64,000 nucleotides of DNA from Endozoicomonas montiporae CL-33 (GTDB lineage Bacteria; Pseudomonadota; Gammaproteobacteria; Pseudomonadales; Endozoicomonadaceae), in the NCBI RefSeq assembly GCF_001583435.1, contig NZ_CP013251.1, forward strand, positions 4,849,215 through 4,913,214. The letters run 5' to 3'. This document shows positions 30,302-38,781 of this stretch, piece after piece (position 1 is the first letter of the stretch; each line of letters begins with the position of its first letter). The notes beneath the pieces were generated by a model, which saw only the letters and a list, made by a program, of their open reading frames with translations, was not told where the DNA came from and did no database searches. The position numbers were made by a program, and so were the translations under genes.

Positions 30302-30868
30302 ATGACCGAGAAAGAAAAAATGATTGCCGGGATGGGCTATTTTCCATCTGACCCTGTCCTGAAGAAAGAAAGAGAGCTGGCCAAGGCTCTTTGCTTTAAG
30401 CTAAACAACCTTGCTCCTGATCAGAACGAAGAGAAGATGGAGCTGTTCAAAACACTTCTGGGTAAAGTGGAAGAAGCCAACATTGAGCCCAGTTTCTACT
30501 GTGACTACGGCTATAACATCCATCTGGGCAAGAACTTTTACTCCAATCACAATCTGGTCATTCTCGATGTCTGCCCGGTGATTATTGGCGATAATGTCAT
30601 GTTTGGCCCGAACGTTACTGTTACATCAGCCGGTCATCCGATTGATGCGGAAACCCGTAACTCCGGTCTGGAATTTGGCAAAAAAATCACCATTGGTAAT
30701 AACGTATGGCTGGGTGCCAATGTAACCGTTAACCCCGGAGTCACTATTGGCGACAACGTTGTCATTGGTTCCGGCAGTGTTGTCACCAAAGACATCCCGG
30801 CCAATACTGTGGCGGCCGGGGTTCCCTGTAAAGTCATCAGAGAGATTGATCAGTCTCAGGCAGCCTGA
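30302..30868 (+). CDS. Maa/LacA-type sugar O-acetyltransferase
   Basis: A 188-residue cytoplasmic acetyl-CoA transferase with the N-terminal Mac helix region (K-E-K-M-I-A-G) and left-handed beta-helix hexapeptide repeats (I-G-D-N-V-M-F-G-P-N-V, I-G-N-N-V-W-L-G). The catalytic His lies in S-A-G-H-P. It acetylates simple sugars such as maltose or galactosides, perhaps for detoxification. It is convergent with the LysR gene (6 bp apart). Confidence 0.92.
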   Translation: MTEKEKMIAGMGYFPSDPVLKKERELAKALCFKLNNLAPDQNEEKMELFKTLLGKVEEANIEPSFYCDYGYNIHLGKNFYSNHNLVILDVCPVIIGDNVMFGPNVTVTSAGHPIDAETRNSGLEFGKKITIGNNVWLGANVTVNPGVTIGDNVVIGSGSVVTKDIPANTVAAGVPCKVIREIDQSQAA

Positions 30869-30874
30869 GCGACT

Positions 30875-31819
30875 TTAAACCTCTGATTGACCAATCACAC
30901 GATGTCGTTCCTGCAGAACGATATCGTGCATTAACTGCTTCAGCCAGCTTAATACCGGATGCGCACTGTCACTCTTGCGCCAGGCCAGACTGATGGCAAA
31001 ATCCCCCACAGCCACGGGTGGAATGCAGTGGTGTAAAGGTTGCTCCGAATCATCAATATACGACATCGTTTCAGGGACTACCGATAAAAGACGGTTGCCT
31101 TTTAAAAGATTCAGCAACGAAATAAACCTTGAACAGCCCAGAGCCACTTTCCGACTTAAACCCTGCCGGGCAAGAATGTTATCCACATTACCACTGAGTT
31201 CGCCTTCCGGCGTCACCAACGCATGGGGCGTATCCAGATAATCCTGCAGAGACAACGGCAATGATTTCTGCAATACCCGGTTATCAAACAGGCAAACGTG
31301 TTTCTCAAGGTACAAGTCCTGTACTTCCAGCTCATCCATCGCTTCCGACCAGTGCCCCAGAGCCATGTCCAGTTTTCCGGCTTTCAGCAGGTCTGCCGCA
31401 TTGCTGCGATTCACCGTAACAAAGCTTAACTGTGCATGAGGAGCCTGAGCCTGTATTCGTTCAAACAGAGCGCGGGCATAAACCAGTTCGCAATAGTCGT
31501 TCAGACCAATTCGAACCGCTCCTTCCCAGATGTCTGCTGTGAATGCAGACTGATCCAGAACACGATCCCGAATCACACTTAAAACATCGTGTATTGCCAG
31601 ATAAAGCTCATCCGCTTTTCGTGTTGGCCGCATCTGCTGACCCTGTCGTTCAAGCAATACATCATCAAACAGCTTACGTAAGCGACCCAGAGTGTGACTC
31701 ATGGCAGACTGCCCAAGATACAAACGCTCCGCCGCCCTGCTGACACTCTGTTCCTGATACAGCGCTTCAAAGGCTGTCAGCAGGTTAAGGTCTACTCTTG
31801 ATAGATCGATCTTATTCAT
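30875..31819 (-). CDS. LysR-family transcriptional regulator
   Basis: A 314-residue LysR regulator with an N-terminal winged helix (D-L-N-L-L-T-A-F-E-A-L-Y...V-S-R-A-A-E-R-L) and a C-terminal effector-binding domain. The ATG at 31819 is preferred over an upstream TTG at 31825. It is divergent from chrA with an ~87-bp AT-rich gap (AATTAATTAGATTAAT) that could hold a T-N11-A operator, so it may control chrA. The effector is unknown. Confidence 0.9.
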   Translation of the reverse strand: MNKIDLSRVDLNLLTAFEALYQEQSVSRAAERLYLGQSAMSHTLGRLRKLFDDVLLERQGQQMRPTRKADELYLAIHDVLSVIRDRVLDQSAFTADIWEGAVRIGLNDYCELVYARALFERIQAQAPHAQLSFVTVNRSNAADLLKAGKLDMALGHWSEAMDELEVQDLYLEKHVCLFDNRVLQKSLPLSLQDYLDTPHALVTPEGELSGNVDNILARQGLSRKVALGCSRFISLLNLLKGNRLLSVVPETMSYIDDSEQPLHHCIPPVAVGDFAISLAWRKSDSAHPVLSWLKQLMHDIVLQERHRVIGQSEV

Positions 31820-31906
31820 AACCAAAATTCAAATAATTAATTAGATTAATCAGTCTGTGTTTTTTTAAAATGTTTATCTCCGAATTACAAGACTTCTGAC
31901 TGCCCC

Positions 31907-33082
31907 ATGTTCAAAAACTGTTTTGAAGTGTTTATCCGCTTCCTGGCTCTGGGCTGTTATGCCTTCGGTGGGCCGACGGCGCATATTGGCTACTTCCATC
32001 GGGAATTTGTAGAAAAACGACAATGGCTGAGTGAGCAGGAATACGCAGACACCGTCGCTCTGTGCCAGATGTTACCCGGGCCAGCCAGCAGTCAGGTGGG
32101 CATCAGCATTGGTTTTGACCGTGCCGGTCTGCCAGGCGCTTTCGCTGCGTTTACCGGTTTTACCCTGCCTTCCGCCATCATCATGATTTTGCTGGCAATG
32201 GGTTACAGTGAAATTTCCGGGCTGTCTTTTGCCATGGGCATTTTGCAGGGTGTGAAATTGTTTGCGGTGGCTGTTGTAGCCGACGCTCTGATCAAAATGG
32301 GTAAATCCCTCTGCCCTGATCGTGCCCGCGTCACCATGGCGATGATAACCGCCGGACTGATGCTGGTAATGCCCGGCGTCGCCATGCAGATGACTGTGAT
32401 TGTGGTTGGCACCATTGCCGGTTATCTGATTTACAACCGAAATAGCAACGCAGGAGAATTTCCGGAGATCAAAGGTCGTAAACGCATCGCCTTCGCTGCT
32501 GCCGCTTTATTTGTGGTGGGAATCCTGGTCATTCCGGCCATTGCCGCTCAATCTGACAGTACTGCCCTGCAATTATTCGACAGCTTTTATCGTTCCGGAG
32601 CACTGGTGTTTGGCGGTGGTCATGTCGTGCTCCCTATGTTACAGGCCGAACTGGTACACGACGCGGGTGTTACAGCCGATGCCTTTATCGTGGGATACAG
32701 TGCCGCGCAGGCGGTTCCTGGCCCAATGTTTACCCTGGCACCTTTTCTTGGTGGCGTTTTCGGTGGCCACTTTAACCTGAGCTACTCTCTGGTTGCCCTG
32801 ACGGCTATGTTCGCGCCCTCTTTTTTATTGCTGGCCGCCGCCTGGCCGTTCTGGAACCGGTTGAAAGCCATGCCCAAACTGCGTTCTGCCATCAATGGCA
32901 TTAATGCAGTCGTGACCGGTCTGCTGCTGGCAGCCTTCTACGATCCGGTCATCACTCTTGCGATTAAAGGTGCGGAAGATGTTGCCCTGGCGTTGCTGGC
33001 TTATCTATTGCTGGCGGTATGGAAGCTGCCCATTGCTTTGATGGTGCCGCTTTATGCGGGGATTGGCTTTGTGTTGCTTTAA
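31907..33082 (+). CDS. chrA: Chromate transporter ChrA
   Basis: A 391-residue inner-membrane CHR-superfamily protein with two homologous halves. The first has F-G-G-P-T-A-H-I and L-P-G-P-A-S-S-Q. The second has F-G-G-G-H-V-V-L-P and V-P-G-P-M-F-T. Such proteins export chromate by proton antiport. About ten hydrophobic segments are present. It is divergent from a LysR gene that may regulate it, and a hairpin follows 12 bp after the stop. Confidence 0.93.
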   Translation: MFKNCFEVFIRFLALGCYAFGGPTAHIGYFHREFVEKRQWLSEQEYADTVALCQMLPGPASSQVGISIGFDRAGLPGAFAAFTGFTLPSAIIMILLAMGYSEISGLSFAMGILQGVKLFAVAVVADALIKMGKSLCPDRARVTMAMITAGLMLVMPGVAMQMTVIVVGTIAGYLIYNRNSNAGEFPEIKGRKRIAFAAAALFVVGILVIPAIAAQSDSTALQLFDSFYRSGALVFGGGHVVLPMLQAELVHDAGVTADAFIVGYSAAQAVPGPMFTLAPFLGGVFGGHFNLSYSLVALTAMFAPSFLLLAAAWPFWNRLKAMPKLRSAINGINAVVTGLLLAAFYDPVITLAIKGAEDVALALLAYLLLAVWKLPIALMVPLYAGIGFVLL

Positions 33083-33094
33083 GGGAATTAGTAC

Positions 33095-33115
33095 GGAGTC
33101 ACTCGCTGTGACTCC
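33095..33115 (+). terminator. Hairpin after chrA
   Basis: An 8-bp perfect stem (GGAGTCAC/GTGACTCC) with a 5-nt loop lies between convergent genes. The downstream T-run is short. Confidence 0.6.
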
Positions 33116-33127
33116 TTACGTATGAGC

Positions 33128-33565
33128 TTAACCAAACCAGCGATTAAGTCGCTGTTTTATACTGTTAACTTGCTCGCTTCCTTTGTGTTGAAATTCAGTT
33201 TTTCTCTGCTTAGCTTCAAGCTTGGCGCGCTTCCAATCTGAGCCTGCCATTTCCTTCTGCACATCATAAACCCCTTGCCTGACTTGATGTTTCGCCTCTC
33301 GGCCAATTTTTGTCAGGTTTTCCCAACTAAAATGCTTACAAAGAAAATCACCAATGGGTTTGAGCTTAAATGTAACTCGTTCCAACAAGTCACCCAGTGC
33401 ATTAATCAAACCATATCGCTGTTCAACACTACGATTATAAGCCCTTGCGGACTGACCTGTGCGAGTCTCCCGGTTGTTAATAGCTCCTGGAAATGAATTG
33501 CATCTACGATGACGTTGCCTCTGAGGCCGCTGTGGCACCTGACTATGTTGTCCAACTCCAAACAT
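33128..33565 (-). CDS. Hypothetical basic protein (145 aa)
   Basis: A 145-residue, strongly basic protein I do not recognise. The N-terminal third is Gln/Arg/Pro-rich and probably disordered. The rest is amphipathic helix with many Lys/Glu residues (W-K-R-A-K-L-E-A-K-Q-R-K-T-E). There is no signal peptide. A strong AGGAGG eight bases upstream of the ATG at 33565 argues it is a real gene. It is flanked by chrA and the anaerobic sulfatase maturase, with no clear functional link. Confidence 0.6.
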   Translation of the reverse strand: MFGVGQHSQVPQRPQRQRHRRCNSFPGAINNRETRTGQSARAYNRSVEQRYGLINALGDLLERVTFKLKPIGDFLCKHFSWENLTKIGREAKHQVRQGVYDVQKEMAGSDWKRAKLEAKQRKTEFQHKGSEQVNSIKQRLNRWFG

Positions 33566-33935
33566 ATGCTGTACCTCCTTGTTCAGTAATATGTTCTCGG
33601 AAAAGGTTATTGATATTAACCTTCTACATTTACAAGTCTAGTAATGAATTACTCATTTCATGCCTGAAAACGTTAGCAGCACTAACCGACTGGTTATTCC
33701 GTAACCGAAAAAAACACCCTATTTACTAAACCACCGTAGTTTAGTTGTTATAGGGTTCGAGTATTTGCCCTTGTATGGTAGCCTTCATCGTCAACAACAA
33801 CCCTCTGAAATTATTCATTTCTTCCATAGTTGTTAACCCTATACCAACAGCATGTTGCGTTCACTGCGTACATAACATCACAGATTATCGCAGTACACTC
33901 TAAACATGCGCATAGTTTATTGAACGGACAACCCG
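33566..33935. other. Gene-free region with nested hairpin
   Basis: About 370 AT-rich bp between divergent genes. It contains a nested inverted repeat at 33717-33755 (outer CCCTAT/ATAGGG, inner CTAAAC/GTTTAG) and a smaller hairpin around 33692-33706 (GGTTA/TAACC). A related block with GTTGTTAACCCTAT lies near 33820-33840. It must hold the promoters of both flanking genes. No RNA family was recognised. Confidence 0.4.
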
Positions 33936-35171
33936 ATGAGAAAACCTTTTCACCTAATGGCCAAACCCACCAGTTATCAGTGTAATCTCGACTGTGATTA
34001 CTGCTTTTATCTGGAAAAAGAAGTCTTCTTTAACAAACGGGCCGAGAATAAAGGAAAGGAAAAAATCACTCACATGAGTGATGAAGTATTGCGCAACTAC
34101 ATCAAGCAGTACATCGCTTCACAAGACACACCCATGGTTGATTTCACCTGGCAGGGAGGCGAACCCACCACGGCAGGGCTGGACTTTTTCAAGCGCGCTA
34201 TTGAGTACCAGAAAAAGTTTGCCGGTGACAAACAGATTACCAACAGCCTGCAAACCAACGGCGTTCTTCTGAACGACGAATGGTGTGCCTTTCTGAAAGA
34301 ACACAACTTTCTGGTTGGCCTGTCTATTGATGGCCCGGAAGAGCTACATGACCATTACCGGGTATCCCAGGGTGGAAAACCGACTTTCAAACGGGTTGTT
34401 AAAGCTATTGAGTGCATGAAAAAGCACGGTGTAGAGTTCAATACACTCACAGTTGTGAACAATGTGAATGTGAAGCACCCACTGAAAGTTTATAACTTCC
34501 TGAAAGAAATTGGCTCCACCTTCACCCAGTTCATTCCGGTGATTGAGCAAATGGAAGTTGGCGTTGAAAATCCAATGTTGATCTTCCCTAAATCCCAGAG
34601 CGAGAAAAAGCTGATGCCTTTCTCTGTGGATCCGGAAGAGTTTGGTGATTTCATGATTGCCGTCTTTAATGAGTGGATTCGAAAAGACGTCGGCAAGATT
34701 TACGTGCAAATGTTTGATAATGCTCTGGCGACCTGGATTGGCCAGCCTGCCAACCTGTGCATTTTCCGTGAAGAGTGTGGTTCTGCTCTGGTGGTTGAGC
34801 GTAATGGTGATATCTATTCCTGTGACCACTATGTTTATCCGGAATACAAACTGGGCAACATTTCAGACAAGAATGTTCACAAAGTTGCCACCCAGAAAGC
34901 CCAGCAAAAGTTTGGTAAAGACAAATCGAACGTTGGTGAAATTTGCGAAAAATGTGAATATCGTTTCGCCTGTAACGGCGGCTGCCCGAAACACCGTATT
35001 CACCCAAACAGTGACGGTAGCAGCCAGAATCATCTCTGCCCGGGCTACAAAAAGATCTTCCGCCACATGGATCCGTATATGAAATACATGGCGAATGAAC
35101 TGCAAAACCGCAGACCGCCTGCTTATGTTATGTATGCAGCAGACCGAATTGCGGCTGAAAACAAGGTTTAA
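33936..35171 (+). CDS. Anaerobic sulfatase-maturating radical SAM enzyme
   Basis: A 411-residue anSME. The radical SAM motif C-N-L-D-C-D-Y-C is at residues ~18-25. A SPASM domain with two auxiliary clusters is at the C-terminus (C-G-S-A-L-V-V...C-D-H-Y-V-Y-P-E, then C-E-K-C-E-Y-R-F-A-C-N-G-G-C-P and a final C). These enzymes convert the active-site Cys or Ser of sulfatases to formylglycine in the cytoplasm without oxygen. A matching Cys-type sulfatase lies 7 kb downstream (42258). The length is as expected and a terminator hairpin follows. Confidence 0.94.
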   Translation: MRKPFHLMAKPTSYQCNLDCDYCFYLEKEVFFNKRAENKGKEKITHMSDEVLRNYIKQYIASQDTPMVDFTWQGGEPTTAGLDFFKRAIEYQKKFAGDKQITNSLQTNGVLLNDEWCAFLKEHNFLVGLSIDGPEELHDHYRVSQGGKPTFKRVVKAIECMKKHGVEFNTLTVVNNVNVKHPLKVYNFLKEIGSTFTQFIPVIEQMEVGVENPMLIFPKSQSEKKLMPFSVDPEEFGDFMIAVFNEWIRKDVGKIYVQMFDNALATWIGQPANLCIFREECGSALVVERNGDIYSCDHYVYPEYKLGNISDKNVHKVATQKAQQKFGKDKSNVGEICEKCEYRFACNGGCPKHRIHPNSDGSSQNHLCPGYKKIFRHMDPYMKYMANELQNRRPPAYVMYAADRIAAENKV

Positions 35172-35192
35172 TTAATCCGTATCTAATTAATT

Positions 35193-35226
35193 AATAGGTG
35201 TTTAATTCAACGATTAAGCACCTATT
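35193..35226 (+). terminator. AT-rich hairpin after anSME gene
   Basis: The stem AATAGGTG/CACCTATT extends inward after one mismatch by TTAAT/ATTAA, around a short loop. It lies 21 bp after the stop. Few T residues follow. Confidence 0.55.
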
Positions 35227-35376
35227 GAAACGTTAAACTATTCTCTCAATTCATTCATTTTTCTCTTTGATTTTTCTGTAAACTTTCCTAAAAAAACTTT
35301 ACTTGCCGTTACTTAGGAGTAGCATCTTTAAGTGTAGGGAAAGGCATATCCCTTAATAAAGAGTAAGGAGGAGAGA

Positions 35377-35796
35377 ATGAAACAATTTGCACTAGCTCTG
35401 GCTCTGTCTACTTTAGCAATAGCCGGCTGCTCAACCACCCCTTCACCTCAACAACTCGCCAGCGATGGAAGCTGGGAACAGCTTGGTCAAATGGATGGCT
35501 ACAAAGGCCTTTCCGAAAGAACACATTCCGAACTGTCCGAATTACATCAGCTTAATGAACAAAACTTTGACCTTTACAAAAAAGGTTATGATACAGGTAT
35601 CGCAGAATTTTGTTCATTCGATACAGGTTATTTTCTGGGAAGATCAGGCTTCAGTTACAGAGGCCAGTGTGCAGGCTTTGATCATGAAGATGAATATATC
35701 CTGAGTTGGCAAGATGGTCAGTTTGAATATGACAACGCTCGCTGGGATCAGGACATTCAGGATTATGATCTCGAAACTTTTTATGGGGTCCAGTGA
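35377..35796 (+). CDS. DUF2799-type outer-membrane lipoprotein
   Basis: A 139-residue protein with a lipoprotein signal (A-I-A-G-C, Cys at ~18) and Ser at +2, which predicts outer-membrane sorting. The mature part has the DUF2799 pattern: W-E-Q-L-G-Q-M-D-G-Y-K-G, then Y-D-T-G-I-A-E-F-C and R-G-Q-C-A-G. AAGGAGG lies seven bases before the ATG. The function of the family is unknown. It converges on tatC. Confidence 0.85.
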   Translation: MKQFALALALSTLAIAGCSTTPSPQQLASDGSWEQLGQMDGYKGLSERTHSELSELHQLNEQNFDLYKKGYDTGIAEFCSFDTGYFLGRSGFSYRGQCAGFDHEDEYILSWQDGQFEYDNARWDQDIQDYDLETFYGVQ

Positions 35797-35896
35797 TTAG
35801 CCTGTACCGACTAATAGACGACAGAAAGAACATTCGACTATTCGGCAAAAGAAATGCCGCAATCAATGCGGCATTATTTTACAATCATCTTTTGAA

Positions 35897-36655
35897 TTAA
35901 TCCGTTTCTGTTTGTTTTGCAGAAATTGAAGGCGTTAAACGGGCAAATAAAATACCCATTTCAAACAATAACCACATAGGCCCTGCCAGTAATGTCTGGG
36001 AGATGACATCCGGCGGTGTCAGCAACATACCCAAAACAAAACAGCCGACGATAACATAAGGGCGCTTCTTTGCCAGTGAATCAACATCAGACACGCCTGA
36101 CCATATCAATAACACCGTCGCCACCGGAATTTCAAAAGCCAGACCAAAAGCAAAAAACAGTTTTAAAATAAAATTCAGATAACTGTTGATGTCCGTCATG
36201 ACGGCAACGCTTTCCGGGCCAATACTGGTAAAGAAACCAAACACCAGAGGAAAAACGACAAAGTAAGCAAACGCCATGCCTGAATAAAACAACAATACAC
36301 TGGCAACCAGCAGTGGAATGGCCAGACGCTTTTCATGCTTATACAAACCCGGGGAAATAAATGCCCAGATCTGGTGCAGAATATAGGGGATCGCAATAAA
36401 CAGCGACAATACCAGTGTCAGTTTGAAAGGTGCCAGAAACGGTGATGCCACATCCGTGGCTATCATGCTGGTTCCTTCAGGCAAATACACCCGCAACGGC
36501 TGCGAAATAAATTCGTAAATATCGCTGGAAAAATAAAATAGCCCGGCAAACACAATCAATATAACCACTGTGCTGCGAATAATTCGGGTTCTCAGCTCCA
36601 GCAGGTGCTGGATCAGTGGCTGCTCCTTGTCGCCGGCACTGGCACTTGAAGTCAT
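35897..36655 (-). CDS. tatC: Sec-independent translocase TatC
   Basis: A 252-residue six-TM receptor of the twin-arginine pathway, which exports folded proteins. Visible motifs are the N-terminal H-L-L-E-L-R-T-R, then [14 protein letters not shown] and the F-G-L-A-F-E-I-P glutamate. The ATG at 36655 is preferred; the frame is open 8 codons further. It lies 41 bp after tatB in a tatABC operon read leftward. Confidence 0.96.
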   Translation of the reverse strand: MTSSASAGDKEQPLIQHLLELRTRIIRSTVVILIVFAGLFYFSSDIYEFISQPLRVYLPEGTSMIATDVASPFLAPFKLTLVLSLFIAIPYILHQIWAFISPGLYKHEKRLAIPLLVASVLLFYSGMAFAYFVVFPLVFGFFTSIGPESVAVMTDINSYLNFILKLFFAFGLAFEIPVATVLLIWSGVSDVDSLAKKRPYVIVGCFVLGMLLTPPDVISQTLLAGPMWLLFEMGILFARLTPSISAKQTETD

Positions 36656-36696
36656 AATTCGTCTCTTGATTAACACCAAACAGGAAGCGCACCGAT

Positions 36697-37074
36697 CTAT
36701 TCAGTCGGCGGGCTTTCAGTCTCTGCTTTTTTGTTATTACTTTTGTTATCACTCTGCGGGCCAAGGGGTTGGTTCAACTCGCTGACCTCCCCCTGCAATC
36801 GGGACGACATGGTATTCAGGCTGTCGCCCGCTTCAGATGCCTGCTGCTTTACACTCTCAAGCTGTCGTTCAATATCCTTGAAATGCAAATCCTGTTTGAT
36901 TTCTTCAATATTGAGTTCGTTTTCCACGGTTTCACGGACATTACTAGCCGTCTGCTTGAGGTAATGTATCCAGCGAACAACAGTTCGGATGGTCTGTGGA
37001 AGACGCTCAGGCCCCAGAACAACCAGTCCCAGAAGAGCAATGATCAGCATCTCGGCAAAGCCAATATCAAACAC
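36697..37074 (-). CDS. tatB: Sec-independent translocase TatB
   Basis: A 125-residue protein with the N-terminal TM helix, then L-G-P-E-R-L-P and a long amphipathic helix. The C-terminal tail is polar. It partners TatC in recognising twin-arginine signal peptides. It is 11 bp downstream of tatA. Confidence 0.95.
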   Translation of the reverse strand: MFDIGFAEMLIIALLGLVVLGPERLPQTIRTVVRWIHYLKQTASNVRETVENELNIEEIKQDLHFKDIERQLESVKQQASEAGDSLNTMSSRLQGEVSELNQPLGPQSDNKSNNKKAETESPPTE

Positions 37075-37085
37075 CAGGCATTACC

Positions 37086-37280
37086 TCAGGATTTATCGTG
37101 GGGAATTTCCTTGCCAGACACCTGACCTTCAGATTTCTCGTCAGCCATAGCGTCCTTAAAGCCTTTTACAGCTCCTCCCAGGTCGCTTCCCAGTGTCTTC
37201 AGCTTTTTAGTACCGAACAACATAACGACGATCAACAGAATAATCACCAGCTGCCAGATACTGATTCCACCCAGACCCAT
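37086..37280 (-). CDS. tatA: Sec-independent translocase TatA
   Basis: A 64-residue pore-forming subunit with one TM helix ([15 protein letters not shown]), then T-K-K-L and an amphipathic helix. The start at 37280 has GGAGAG just upstream. A longer reading frame to 37331 lacks TatA similarity. It is the first gene of tatABC; its promoter must lie in the ~370-bp gap before the LacI-family gene. Confidence 0.95.
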   Translation of the reverse strand: MGLGGISIWQLVIILLIVVMLFGTKKLKTLGSDLGGAVKGFKDAMADEKSEGQVSGKEIPHDKS

Positions 37281-37459
37281 AACTCTCTCCTGAAAAATAA
37301 CGAATCCAATGAAGCATACTGGACGGAACAACTGCAGAACAATCAGTAGTAACAGCCAGTCATTAGATACAATACAAAGTGTGGGTGACAGATTCTTAAC
37401 TATCTCCCGACAAAAACAACTGCATTCCGCATTGCCCTGACCGTAATGCCACCGATTTA

Positions 37460-37473
37460 TTGATACAGATCAA
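37460..37473. promoter_or_regulatory. FNR/Anr box upstream of the LacI-family gene
   Basis: TTGATACAGATCAA is a perfect match to TTGAT-N4-ATCAA. It lies in the gene-free 37281-37648 stretch between divergent tatA and the LacI-family gene. Its centre is ~182 bp before the GTG of the regulator and ~186 bp from the tatA start, so either could be oxygen-controlled. Nothing else of note was seen in this gap. Confidence 0.65.
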
Positions 37474-37648
37474 TTTACCGAAGGGAAATATTTCACGGAC
37501 GCATCTGCTCTGGATGATACATTGTTAATATTGCACTTTTTTGTTAGATCTCGTGCAAAGCTTTTCTAAACTTTGATGCAAAACAACAAGCCAGACCACC
37601 AGTCTGGCACAATGTGCCTCAGGATGAGCTGACTGATGTGGTGTACAA

Positions 37649-38707
37649 GTGGCTAATATAAAAGATGTCGCAAAACTGGCGGGAGTCTCCATATCTACTG
37701 TTTCCCGCGTTGTGAATAATACGGCAGGTGTTGCCCAAAATAAAAAAGAAGCAGTGCAGCGTGCCATGTCCGAGCTGCATTACAAACCAAACAGCTTTGC
37801 CAAGGCTCTGGTCAGTAACAAATCCGACACGCTGGGTCTGGTCGTGGGCGATCTGGGCAATCCATTTTTCAGCCTGCTCATGCGCGGTGTTGAAAAGCTT
37901 GCCAGCCGATATAACAAACAGCTACTTATCAGCTCTGGTCATCATGATCCGGACCGGGAGCGGGAAGCCATCCGGTCTCTGATCGACCGCCGTTGTGATG
38001 CGATTGTCGTTCATTCCAAAGCATTGTCAGACTATCAGGTAATGGAACTGCTTGAGTCACAAATCAGCTCCGTCATCATCAACCGCAAGATACAGGGCTT
38101 TGAAGAGCGTTGTATTTATCTGGACAATCGTAAGGCCGGAGAAATGGCAACACGGTATTTGCTGGAGCGCGGACACCGGCATATCGCCATCATTTCCCGT
38201 TCATCCGATAACAAACAACTCGAACTGGAAGATGCCCGCAACCGTTATCAAGGCTATCAGGATGCCCTGCTTGCCCACGGCATTATTCCCGAGCCGGAGC
38301 TTTTCACCAAACGCGTTCCTGACGAGCAGGGCGGCTACCATGCAACGATGGAACTGCTCGACCGTAAGGTAGAGTTTTCCGCTATTTTTGCTTACAACGA
38401 TGCCATGGCAGCAGGGTGCATGATGGCATTGAGGGAGCGCAGGGTTCAGGTACCCAATGATGTATCGGTGATTGGTTTTGATGATACCGTGTTGGCTCAC
38501 TATCTTAATCCCGGCTTAACCACCGTTCGATATCCTGTAGAAGCCATGGGTGAAGAAGCCGCAACTCTGGCTCTGACTCTGTTCGGGGAGCATGAACCCA
38601 TAGAGCCAGACTGTGAAGCAATGAGTCAGGAAGAAGTCAATCGGAACAAAGTGACTCTGGAGTTTCTACCGGAAATTCAGGTCAGGGATTCGGTGCGCAC
38701 CTTATAG
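37649..38707 (+). CDS. LacI-family (GalR/GalS-like) transcriptional regulator
   Basis: A 352-residue regulator with the LacI helix-turn-helix (I-K-D-V-A-K-L-A-G-V-S-I-S-T-V-S-R-V-V-N) and a periplasmic-binding-protein-like sensor. Segments such as G-L-V-V-G-D-L-G-N-P-F-F, V-I-I-N-R-K-I and L-T-T-V-R-Y-P resemble GalR/GalS. It starts at the GTG at 37649; no alternative ATG precedes the HTH. The ligand is unknown. A perfect LacI-type palindrome lies in front of the sulfatase at 42208-42221 and is a candidate target. An FNR box sits upstream. Confidence 0.93.
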   Translation: MANIKDVAKLAGVSISTVSRVVNNTAGVAQNKKEAVQRAMSELHYKPNSFAKALVSNKSDTLGLVVGDLGNPFFSLLMRGVEKLASRYNKQLLISSGHHDPDREREAIRSLIDRRCDAIVVHSKALSDYQVMELLESQISSVIINRKIQGFEERCIYLDNRKAGEMATRYLLERGHRHIAIISRSSDNKQLELEDARNRYQGYQDALLAHGIIPEPELFTKRVPDEQGGYHATMELLDRKVEFSAIFAYNDAMAAGCMMALRERRVQVPNDVSVIGFDDTVLAHYLNPGLTTVRYPVEAMGEEAATLALTLFGEHEPIEPDCEAMSQEEVNRNKVTLEFLPEIQVRDSVRTL

Positions 38708-38781
38708 ACAACAATTGACTTTTACCGATATAGCCAATCTTGTAACATTGTCTGGTTGGTCAGTGAGCAAAGGTTGTAGTC

